Shown here piece by piece: positions 22,717-30,724 of a stretch of 64,000 nt of DNA. Every line of letters begins with the position of its first letter. The stretch's first letter is position 1. The notes beneath the pieces were generated by a model. That model searched no databases. It had not been told where the DNA came from and worked only from the letters and a program-made list of their open reading frames with translations. Position numbers and translations under genes: made by a program. The DNA is taken from assembly GCA_028408365.1 (NCBI GenBank), contig JAOOLD010000001.1, positions 1 through 64,000 on the forward strand, written 5' to 3'. The DNA is from Bacteroidota bacterium. Its GTDB lineage: Bacteria; Bacteroidota; Bacteroidia; Flavobacteriales; BACL11.

Positions 22717-22908
22717 TTACTCTCCTCCTTCTTCTGTAGCTTCTTCTGTTTCTTCAGTTGCAGCTGAATCAGTTGCAGCTTCCTCAACAGTTTCTACAGC
22801 TGGCTCGACTACTGATTCCTCAGCAGTATTGCCTTCTGATGAACCACCAGAACAAGCTGTAAATACAAAGAACGAGATGATTGCAAAAAAGTATAATAAA
22901 TTTTTCAT
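22717..22908 (-). CDS. Small acidic lipoprotein, low-complexity Glu/Ala/Thr tail
   Basis: MKNLLYFFAIISFFVFTACSGGSS: lipobox FTAC; remainder is EEATEETEEATEEGGE-like. Confidence 0.75.
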   Translation of the reverse strand: MKNLLYFFAIISFFVFTACSGGSSEGNTAEESVVEPAVETVEEAATDSAATEETEEATEEGGE

Positions 22909-23018
22909 TAGATTATTTTTTTGTTCGTTTATGTAAAGATAATTATTTTAATCTTTTAGAGTTAATTAAAGTATAATATTAATACTCACTTTGATAAATA
23001 ATTTAAAACATATTTTAA

Positions 23019-23026
23019 TAGTTTTG
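23019..23026 (+). promoter_or_regulatory. -7 box TAGTTTTG 4 nt upstream of ATG
   Basis: TAGTTTTG-AAAT-ATG; possible TTTG at 22990. Confidence 0.5.
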
Positions 23027-23030
23027 AAAT

Positions 23031-23363
23031 ATGATCAGAAGCTTATTCATTTTACTAATTTTATTTACTAACTGCAAATCAAATAAAAGTACAAATCAAA
23101 TTTTTTCGAAAGATGTTATGAAAGAAATTCTTAAATCTGTTCAAATTATAGAGGCTAAATATCAACATCAAAAAGTAATTGACAGCGAAATAGCATCATA
23201 TAATTTAAAATCCAATTACGATTCAATATTTTCACTACATGAAATCAATGACTCATTATTTATCAAAAACTTAGAGTTTTACTCGAACAATCCAAAAATG
23301 CTTGAAGAAATTTATAAAAATATTATTAATGAGTTACAAATTGAAAAGCAGAAACTACCTTAA
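23031..23363 (+). CDS. DUF4296 lipoprotein
   Basis: Lipobox LFTNC, MKEILKSVQIIEAKY, LEFYSNNPKMLEEIYKNIINEL. Confidence 0.8.
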   Translation: MIRSLFILLILFTNCKSNKSTNQIFSKDVMKEILKSVQIIEAKYQHQKVIDSEIASYNLKSNYDSIFSLHEINDSLFIKNLEFYSNNPKMLEEIYKNIINELQIEKQKLP

Positions 23364-24362
23364 ACAATTTAAATACGCATTACAATAATTCTTGATTGTA
23401 ATATCGATATCAATAAATTCAAATTTTATTAAATCCACAATTTTTGAATTATCATAGCTTTTTACTGACATAGCACTATTAGCTATTTCTTTAGTGATAG
23501 TAGGTGTTCTTTTGAAGAAGAAAAATAAAATAGCTTCAAGTCTCCATACCAGCTCAAGTAGGAATTTTGTAGCTTTGAATTTTGGTTCTTTAACATTAAA
23601 ATTATTTGCAACTAATTTAAAAATTTGTTTGTATGATATGTTATGACCATTTATAATAAATCTACTGTTTTGACCTATCTTACAATTGAATATTAGAGTA
23701 TTTATTATATTACATAAATCAATTACATCAACAAATCCTGTTTTACCAACTGTGTAAAATTTCAACCCTTCATAAATTTGACTAAAAATTTTAGGACTAC
23801 CTGAATTCCAATTTCCAACTCCAAGTATGACAGATGGATTAAGTATTGTTACATTCAATCCCTCAGCACTTGCCCTCCAAACATTTTGTTCAGCAAAATA
23901 TTTAGTTTCGGCATAATAACTTTTGTTGATTCCAAAATCATAAAAATCATCCTCAGTAATTAGATTACTATTTGAGTTACCAAGCGTGGCTATAGAACTA
24001 ATATAGATAAGCTTCTCTATTTTAAGAGCAAGAGCAGCATTAACCACATTTTCTGTTCCAAATATATTTATTTCTTCAAGTTTATTTTTATCGAATTTAT
24101 TGAATGATACAAATCCTGCAGCATGAACAACCTTATCACAATTTTCCATTACTTGAATTAGAGATGGATAGTCTGTAACGTCTCCCTCAACCCATTTAAT
24201 GTTTTGTATTTTATTTTCAATACCATGAATTTTAAAAACATTTTTTACAATATTTAAGGTGCTTGATTTTCTTTTTAGTGCCTTATATTCAACATTATTT
24301 CTCTCAAATAATGCTATTAAATTAGCACCAACCATGCCAGTTGCTCCAGTTACAAAAATCAT
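23355..24362 (-). CDS. NAD-dependent epimerase/dehydratase family (extended SDR)
   Basis: MIFVTGATGMVGANLIALF Rossmann motif, YAETKYFAE (YxxxK). Start moved to ATG 24362. Confidence 0.9.
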   Translation of the reverse strand: MIFVTGATGMVGANLIALFERNNVEYKALKRKSSTLNIVKNVFKIHGIENKIQNIKWVEGDVTDYPSLIQVMENCDKVVHAAGFVSFNKFDKNKLEEINIFGTENVVNAALALKIEKLIYISSIATLGNSNSNLITEDDFYDFGINKSYYAETKYFAEQNVWRASAEGLNVTILNPSVILGVGNWNSGSPKIFSQIYEGLKFYTVGKTGFVDVIDLCNIINTLIFNCKIGQNSRFIINGHNISYKQIFKLVANNFNVKEPKFKATKFLLELVWRLEAILFFFFKRTPTITKEIANSAMSVKSYDNSKIVDLIKFEFIDIDITIKNYCNAYLNCLR

Positions 24363-24366
24363 ATTA

Positions 24367-24374
24367 CAAAAATA
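24367..24374 (-). promoter_or_regulatory. -7 box TATTTTTG 4 nt upstream of epimerase ATG
   Basis: Complement reads TATTTTTG-TAAT-ATG. Confidence 0.45.
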
Positions 24375-24404
24375 CAAATAACATGATTATTTAAGTTATG
24401 ATGT

Positions 24405-24412
24405 TATATTTG
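24405..24412 (+). promoter_or_regulatory. -7 box TATATTTG upstream of tyrS
   Basis: Exact TAnnTTTG, 12 nt before ATG 24425. Confidence 0.45.
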
Positions 24413-24424
24413 TATCAAGTTAAT

Positions 24425-25690
24425 ATGGATTTTATAAAAGAACTTAAATGGAGAGGTATGATACAAGATATTGTACCTGGAACACAAGAGCAGTTTCAAA
24501 AAGAAATTACAAGTGCTTACATTGGGTTTGATCCAACCTCTGACTCATTGCATATTGGCAGTTTGGTGCAAATAATGATTTTAAAACACTTACAAGATTG
24601 TGGTCATAAGCCTATCATATTAGTTGGCGGAGCAACAGGTATGGTTGGAGATCCATCGGGAAAAAGTAAAGAGAGAAACTTATTAAATGAAGCTACTCTT
24701 GAAAGAAACTTAATCTCTATAAGAAAGCAGCTAGAAAAATTTTTAAATTTTGATTGTGGATCAAACTCTGCAGAAATTGTAAATAATTTCGATTGGTTTA
24801 AAAACTATTCTTTTTTGGAGTTTATTAGAGACGTCGGTAAGCATATTTCAATTAATTATATGATGTCTAAAGACTCTGTTAAAAGTCGATTAGAAACAGG
24901 CATGAGTTTTACAGAGTTTTCTTATCAACTTGTTCAAGGATATGATTTTTACAGACTATGGAAAGACAAAAATTGTTTAGTTCAACTTGGTGGATCTGAT
25001 CAATGGGGGAACATAGTAACTGGAATTGAACTGATTAGGAGAAAAGAAAGCTCAGAAGCATTTGCAGTGACTTCACCTCTTTTAAAGAAATCAGATGGCG
25101 GTAAGTTTGGGAAAACAGAAGAGGGAAATGTTTGGTTAGATAAAAATAAAACCACTGTTTACAAATTCTATCAATTTTGGATAAATTGTTCTGATGATGA
25201 TGCAAAAAACTATATTAAAATTTTCTCAACCAAAACTCAAGAGGAAATAAACAAAATTATTGATGAACACGATAAAAATCCTCATCTTAGAGAACTTCAG
25301 AAAAAACTTGCTAAAGAAGTTACAACTTTTGTACATAGCAAAGAAGAGCTTGATGAGGCAATAAAAGCATCCAATATTTTATTTGGAAAATCTACAGCAA
25401 AAGACTTACAACAATTGAACGAAACAACATTCTTAAATATTTTTGAAGGTGTACAAACCAGCCATATAATAAATGATGACTTAAATAAAAATCTATTAGA
25501 TTTTCTAGTAAGTCAAAACATTTTTAAAAGCAACGGAGAAGCTAAAAGAATGATCCAGTCAAATGCTGTTAGTATTAACAAAGAAAAAATTAGTCTTAGT
25601 CATACTATTTCCTCCAAAGACTTTATAAAGGAAAAATACTTACTTGTTCAAAAGGGTAAAAAAAACTACTATATCATAGTTCTCAATTAG
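24425..25690 (+). CDS. tyrS: Tyrosyl-tRNA synthetase
   Basis: AYIGFDPTSDSLHIGSLV, GGSDQWGNI, KFGKTEEG; start moved to ATG 24425 (MDFIKELKWRGM). Confidence 0.95.
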   Translation: MDFIKELKWRGMIQDIVPGTQEQFQKEITSAYIGFDPTSDSLHIGSLVQIMILKHLQDCGHKPIILVGGATGMVGDPSGKSKERNLLNEATLERNLISIRKQLEKFLNFDCGSNSAEIVNNFDWFKNYSFLEFIRDVGKHISINYMMSKDSVKSRLETGMSFTEFSYQLVQGYDFYRLWKDKNCLVQLGGSDQWGNIVTGIELIRRKESSEAFAVTSPLLKKSDGGKFGKTEEGNVWLDKNKTTVYKFYQFWINCSDDDAKNYIKIFSTKTQEEINKIIDEHDKNPHLRELQKKLAKEVTTFVHSKEELDEAIKASNILFGKSTAKDLQQLNETTFLNIFEGVQTSHIINDDLNKNLLDFLVSQNIFKSNGEAKRMIQSNAVSINKEKISLSHTISSKDFIKEKYLLVQKGKKNYYIIVLN

Positions 25691-26138
25691 CTCTTAAATA
25701 AAATTTTAAAATCTTTTCAAGCTCTTTATTTTTTTGTGAACCAAAAAGTAAGTTCTTACCCCCCTTCAACTTAAGCATGACACCTTGATTACCGCTTGTA
25801 GTATATGATTTTGCTTTGAACCCAAACTTAATTCCCCAGCCTCCATAGTCTTTGATTGGTTTATAATCTATAGCTTCGACAGATTCTATTTCTTCAAAAC
25901 TTATTTTGTGATATGAAATGTGTATTGGAAAGAATTGATAAAAAAAACCTTGTTCATTTACTTCAGTTCTAAGTTGCAAAAAATAAAATAAGGATGGAAT
26001 TAAAATTCCAATAAGAACATAGTAAAAATTTATTCCAGCACCATCATAATTCCCAAAAGACAAAATTGGAAAGATTAATAAAATGACCCACAGCCACCAT
26101 TGATTAAATTTTTGTAGTTCTTTAAAATTTCTCTGCAT
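25683..26138 (-). CDS. Two-TM membrane protein with PH-like C-terminal region
   Basis: Hydrophobic N-terminal half (WWLWVILLIFPIL, YYVLIGILIPSLFYF) then SYHKISFEEIESVEAIDYKPI-type beta-rich region. Confidence 0.6.
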   Translation of the reverse strand: MQRNFKELQKFNQWWLWVILLIFPILSFGNYDGAGINFYYVLIGILIPSLFYFLQLRTEVNEQGFFYQFFPIHISYHKISFEEIESVEAIDYKPIKDYGGWGIKFGFKAKSYTTSGNQGVMLKLKGGKNLLFGSQKNKELEKILKFYLRAN

Positions 26139-27507
26139 AATTTTTAAAAAATAAAGGAATAGTTTCTATGCCTTTTAAATAATTAAAAATACCGTAATGC
26201 TCATTGGGAGAGTGGATTGCATCAGAATCTAGACCAAAACCTAACAAAATTGACTTTACACCAAGCTCTTTTTCAAATAATGCAACAATAGGAATACTTC
26301 CACCGCCTCTTACTGGAACAGGTTTTTTACCAAAAGTTTCTTCTATTGCTTCAGATGCAGATAAGTACTCAATAGTATCAGTTGGAGAAACATATGGTGT
26401 TCCACCATGATGCGGTTTTACATTCACAGAAACTGAATCAGGGGCAATACTGCTAAAGTAATCGGTGAACTTTTTAGTAATCTCATCATCAGTTTGATTG
26501 GGCACTAATCTCATGGATATTTTTGCAAATGCTTTTGATGGTATAACAGTCTTAGCACCTTCACCAGTATAACCACCCCAAATTCCATTTACATCAAGTG
26601 TTGGTCTAATACCTGCTCGCTCCATTGTGGTATATCCCTCTTCACCATGAATATCTTTTAAATCTAATGCTTTTTTGTAGTCAATTTCCGAAAAAGGAGC
26701 ACTATTTATTTCTAATCTTTCATTTTCAGTAAGAATATCTACATTATCATAAAAGCCAGGGATTGTAATTTGATTCATCTCATTCTTCAATTTGGCAATC
26801 ATTTCACATAAAATATTTATCGGATTTGCAACTGCCCCACCGTAAAGTCCTGAGTGTAAATCTCTACTTGGACCTGTTACTTCAACTTCTAAGTATGTTA
26901 ATCCTCTGAGGCCTGTAGTAATTGATGGTATTTCGTTTGAGATTATACCAGTGTCTGAAATTAGTATTACATCACAGGACAGTTTTTGCTTATTTTTGAT
27001 TAAAAAATCAGAAAGATTTTCAGATCCCACCTCTTCCTCTCCCTCAATCATAAATTTTATATTACATGGTAAATTATCTGTTTTAAGCATGTACTCAAAT
27101 GCTTTAAGATGCATATAAAACTGACCTTTATCATCACATGCACCTCTTGCAAAGATTGCTCCTTGAGGATGATTATCTGTTTTCTTTATATAGGGTTCAA
27201 AAGGGGGGTTATCCCATAATTCAATAGGATCAGGGGGTTGAACATCATAATGTCCATATACTAAAACAGTTGGTAAATTTTTATCTATAATTTTATCTGC
27301 ATATACTATTGGATAACCATCTGTCTGGCACAATTTAACATTCTCTGCACCAGAAATTATAAGTTTATTTTTCACCAATTCAGCGCATTTTAAAACATCT
27401 TCTTTATATTTTGGATCAGCAGAAATTGACGGTATTTTTAAAATTTCAAATAACTCATCAATAAACCTATCTCTATTTTCTTGTATGTAACGTTTTAAGT
27501 TCTTCAT
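26122..27507 (-). CDS. M20 family dipeptidase
   Basis: VYGHYDVQPPDPIELWDNPPFEP, GACDDKGQ, IEGEEEVGSENL, RGGGSIPIV. Confidence 0.93.
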   Translation of the reverse strand: MKNLKRYIQENRDRFIDELFEILKIPSISADPKYKEDVLKCAELVKNKLIISGAENVKLCQTDGYPIVYADKIIDKNLPTVLVYGHYDVQPPDPIELWDNPPFEPYIKKTDNHPQGAIFARGACDDKGQFYMHLKAFEYMLKTDNLPCNIKFMIEGEEEVGSENLSDFLIKNKQKLSCDVILISDTGIISNEIPSITTGLRGLTYLEVEVTGPSRDLHSGLYGGAVANPINILCEMIAKLKNEMNQITIPGFYDNVDILTENERLEINSAPFSEIDYKKALDLKDIHGEEGYTTMERAGIRPTLDVNGIWGGYTGEGAKTVIPSKAFAKISMRLVPNQTDDEITKKFTDYFSSIAPDSVSVNVKPHHGGTPYVSPTDTIEYLSASEAIEETFGKKPVPVRGGGSIPIVALFEKELGVKSILLGFGLDSDAIHSPNEHYGIFNYLKGIETIPLFFKNYAEKF

Positions 27508-27508
27508 T

Positions 27509-29020
27509 TTATATTAAGCTTTTTCCAGTCATTTCTGAAGGTTGTTTTATATTCATAATTTTTAAGATTGTCGGCGCAATATCAGCTAAAATACCATCTT
27601 TCAAATTATTTGTTTCGTAATTAATTAAAAAACAAGGTACTTTATTCTTTGTGTGAGCTGTATTTGGAGAATGGTCATCATTTATTGCCATTTCAGCATT
27701 GCCATGATCTGCAATTACTAAGACAGTATAATTATTCTTTTGTGCACAATTAACAATTTTTCCTGTGCAGATATCCACAGTTTCAACTGCCTTGATTATT
27801 GATTTAAAAACACCTGTATGCCCAACCATATCTGGATTTGCAAGATTAACACAGATAAAATTTGATGTATTCTTTTCAAGTTCAGTGAGTGTTTTTTCAC
27901 AAACCTCGAATGCACTCATCTCAGGTTTTAAATCATAAGTTTTAACCTTTGGTGATTGTACTAAAATTCTTTTCTCACCATCAAACTTCTTCTCTCTACC
28001 ACCTGAAAAGAAAAAGGTTACATGTGGATATTTTTCTGTTTCAGCAATTCTTGTCTGAGTAAGATTATTTTTACTAATTATTTCTCCTAAAGTATTGGTT
28101 AAAACTTCTTTATCATATAAAACACTGACATTATTGAAACTGTCATCATATTTTGTCATAGTGTTATACTCAAGCTTTAGTTTCTTCATACCTAAATCAA
28201 CTTTATCTACTTGAGTAAGAACTTGCGTGATTTGCCTACAACGATCTGTTCTAAAATTAAAACATATAACAGCATCACCAGATTTTATATTACATATCGG
28301 ATTGTTATTTGAATCTACTTTTACTATTGGTTTGATAAATTCATCAGTTATGTTTTCATCATATGAATTTTTAATTGCTTGTATTAAATTTTTAGATTTT
28401 GTTCCAACACCTTTAGTTAGTAAATCATATGCTAACTTAGTTCTTTCCCATCTTTGGTCTCTGTCCATAGCATAGTATCTACCACAAACGCTAGCAATAT
28501 TAGAACTATAACAATTTTTTTCTAAATCACTAATGTGTTTAATAGCACTTTTTGGATCAGTATCTCTTCCATCAGTAAAGGCGTGAATAAAAACATTTTT
28601 AACTTTTTTTTGAGCAGCAATTCTACATATCTCATAAAGATGTTTCTGGTGAGAATGAATCCCACCGTCAGAGACTAAACCAATCAGATGCAAACCCTTA
28701 TCATTATTATTACAATAATTAATGCATTCAAGTAAATTCTTATTGCGCACTAGATTGCCCTCTTCGCAATCATTATTGATTCTTTGCAAATCCTGAAATA
28801 GTACTCTTCCTGAACCAATATTTAAATGACCGACCTCAGAATTACCCATTTGATTATCTGGCAACCCTACATATGCACCGTGAGTAAGAAGTGTAGAGCT
28901 AAGTTTTGTTTTACTCAGCTTATCAATGAAAGGAGTATTAGCAACATGAATAGCATTTCTTGAATCTTGAACACCGTAGCCCCATCCGTCTAAAATTAGA
29001 AGTAATAACTTTTGACTCAA
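27509..29020 (-). CDS. gpmI: 2,3-bisphosphoglycerate-independent phosphoglycerate mutase
   Basis: LLILDGWGYG, MGNSEVGHLNIGSGR, DGRDTDP, ADHGNAE. Confidence 0.96.
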   Translation of the reverse strand: MSQKLLLLILDGWGYGVQDSRNAIHVANTPFIDKLSKTKLSSTLLTHGAYVGLPDNQMGNSEVGHLNIGSGRVLFQDLQRINNDCEEGNLVRNKNLLECINYCNNNDKGLHLIGLVSDGGIHSHQKHLYEICRIAAQKKVKNVFIHAFTDGRDTDPKSAIKHISDLEKNCYSSNIASVCGRYYAMDRDQRWERTKLAYDLLTKGVGTKSKNLIQAIKNSYDENITDEFIKPIVKVDSNNNPICNIKSGDAVICFNFRTDRCRQITQVLTQVDKVDLGMKKLKLEYNTMTKYDDSFNNVSVLYDKEVLTNTLGEIISKNNLTQTRIAETEKYPHVTFFFSGGREKKFDGEKRILVQSPKVKTYDLKPEMSAFEVCEKTLTELEKNTSNFICVNLANPDMVGHTGVFKSIIKAVETVDICTGKIVNCAQKNNYTVLVIADHGNAEMAINDDHSPNTAHTKNKVPCFLINYETNNLKDGILADIAPTILKIMNIKQPSEMTGKSLI

Positions 29021-29764
29021 TTATTTTTTATTTATTGCTTTAAAAAAATTATCTCTCATTGTAATACTAATACCATTGTTTCCGCCTAATCTTTCTGGGT
29101 GAAACTGAACAGCAATCATAAATGGATGCAAGTTACTATCTAATACAATCGCTTCTGGCAACATGTCATTTGAACGAGCTAAAACAATGACTCCATTTGC
29201 TAAATCATTCAATCCCTGATGATGCCATGAGTTAACATTAAAAGATGATGTAGTGTCATCATTTGGAAAGATTAAAGAATTATAAGTGCTCTGAGAATCT
29301 ACCAAGTAAATGGAATGATTCACTTCGCCATTATTTCGATGAGTGACAGCATTACCTATTTGAGTTGGAATATCAGCGTATAATGATCCTCCAGCAGCTA
29401 CATTAATCATTTGCATTCCTCTACAAATACCTATAGTTGGAATTGAATTATTAAGTGCGTAATCTAATATTAATTTTTCTAATGTATCTCTATAATGATT
29501 AATCGTTTCACACAAATAAAGATTAGATGCATTGTCATACATGAGTGGGTTAATGTCTTCACCTCCTGTTAAAACAATACCATCAGTTATACTCAACAAA
29601 GAGTCTATATTATTAGATTGATAAGCATTAAGGATATTATAGTTTTCATCTTCTAACCAATTTTCATAATTAAATGATGCTTTGGATAATAGTATGTTTT
29701 TCTTCTTGGTTGGAGTACAAGAAAGAAGTATAGTGATAAAAAATATGTAGGATATTTTATTCAT
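29021..29764 (-). CDS. Lipoprotein with class I glutamine amidotransferase / gamma-Glu-GABA hydrolase (C26) fold
   Basis: Lipobox ILLSC; DGIVLTGGEDINP, PTIGICRGMQMINVA (nucleophile Cys), VQFHPERLGG. Confidence 0.88.
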   Translation of the reverse strand: MNKISYIFFITILLSCTPTKKKNILLSKASFNYENWLEDENYNILNAYQSNNIDSLLSITDGIVLTGGEDINPLMYDNASNLYLCETINHYRDTLEKLILDYALNNSIPTIGICRGMQMINVAAGGSLYADIPTQIGNAVTHRNNGEVNHSIYLVDSQSTYNSLIFPNDDTTSSFNVNSWHHQGLNDLANGVIVLARSNDMLPEAIVLDSNLHPFMIAVQFHPERLGGNNGISITMRDNFFKAINKK

Positions 29765-29880
29765 GCTTGTTAAACGAGTAAAAATATAAAATGAAAATCA
29801 AAAAATTATTTATTTGTACAACACAATTTTTTTATTCATGATTTGTAAAATAAAACTGATGTGATTCTTAGCGTTTATTA

Positions 29881-30018
29881 TTTGGAATAATTTATATACA
29901 TTTTATATTGTTTTGCAACTTTTTCTAAGTTTATAGTACATTTTTATGCATTTTTATGCATTTTTATGCATTTTATACGATAAATACACATTTTATTGCA
30001 ATTTTAATATTTTTTTTC
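29881..30018. repeat. Helically phased T-tract array (10-bp period)
   Basis: T-tracts of 3 or more begin at or within 1 nt of 29881, 29891, 29901, 29911, 29921, 29931, 29941, 29951, 29961, 29971, then 29991, 30002, 30010. Confidence 0.85.
29941..29975. repeat. Tandem repeat TTTTTATGCA x3 plus partial
   Basis: Direct reading: tttttatgca tttttatgca tttttatgca tttta. Confidence 0.95.
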
Positions 30019-30181
30019 TTAAAATGCTTAAATGAAAAATCTAAGTAAAATTTGATTTAATTGCATTTTTGAAGCTATTTTATTTAATTATAAGTACATT
30101 ATTGCAATTTTTTAACAATTTATCTTAATTAAATAGTATAAAATTATGAATTTATTAAGTATATAGTTTTTAAATGTTTTT

Positions 30182-30226
30182 TTACAGTTTTTTACAATTA
30201 ATTACATTTATTTTGTATTTATTACG
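30182..30226. repeat. Phased TTACA array
   Basis: TTACA at 30182, 30192, 30202 and TTACG at 30222 (steps of 10,10,20 bp). Confidence 0.8.
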
Positions 30227-30314
30227 ATTTTCTGTCCTTTTTTGCGTCTTTTTTGACGTATAATGTTATTTTTTTAAATTTTATAATTTTAGAAATATTA
30301 TGCAGCACTTAACG

Positions 30315-30335
30315 TTTACTAATTGGGTTAGTAAA
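30315..30335. promoter_or_regulatory. 8-bp perfect inverted repeat (operator-like) overlapping a -7-like box
   Basis: TTTACTAA-TTGGG-TTAGTAAA; TAAATTTG (30332-30339) overlaps right arm and sits 4 nt before ATG 30344. Confidence 0.5.
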
Positions 30336-30343
30336 TTTGTGGA

Positions 30344-30697
30344 ATGAAAAAATTAATTATTTCCTTATTAGTATTGATAGCTAATTTATCATAAGCGTCA
30401 TTTCCAATTAATAGTCTATCAATGGATACAACTATTAATAAAAAGAGTGAAACATTAGAAAAGTATCAGAAAAGATTAATAAAACAGGGGTTTTATAACT
30501 CTGAAAAAGACATATTAAATACATTTACAAAAAAGAATAAGAAATCTAAAAAGTCGAGATTTTTACCTAGTTGGAAATTATGGCAAAAAGCATTATTAAT
30601 TATCCTATGTATACCAACAATTATTATTGTTTATTACATTATTTTTCCTCCATCAATATCTTTTTCCTTAGACGCAAATGATTTCAATAGACACTAA
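30344..30697 (+). pseudogene. Small single-TM protein gene whose signal-peptide-like N-terminus (MKKLIISLLVLIANLS) is separated by an in-frame TAA (30392-30394) from the 91-aa ORF at 30422-30697
   Basis: ATG 30344 and ATG 30422 are in the same frame; translation MKKLIISLLVLIANLS*ASFPINSLSMDTTINKKSETLEKYQKRLIKQG...WQKALLIILCIPTIIIVYYIIF... Confidence 0.5.
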
Positions 30698-30724
30698 TGA
30701 TTTTTTAAAATTTTAGAAAATTAC

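Noticed and set aside
30244-30260. GCGTC-TTTTTT-GACGT hairpin
   Set aside because: Only about 5-6 bp with one wobble; too weak to call a terminator.
30253-30280. dif-like sequence GACGTATAATGTTATTTTTTTAAAT
   Set aside because: XerC arm matches poorly and the centre is one base short of the usual 28-bp layout; may be chance in AT-rich DNA.
29765-30343. Possible replication origin in the AT-rich intergenic gap
   Set aside because: No convincing DnaA boxes (TTATCCACA-like) and no dnaA/dnaN neighbours; kept only as a curved-DNA observation.
30344-30394. Trp-attenuator leader peptide for the kynurenine operon
   Set aside because: Peptide MKKLIISLLVLIANLS has no Trp and lies on the opposite strand at the distal end of the operon.
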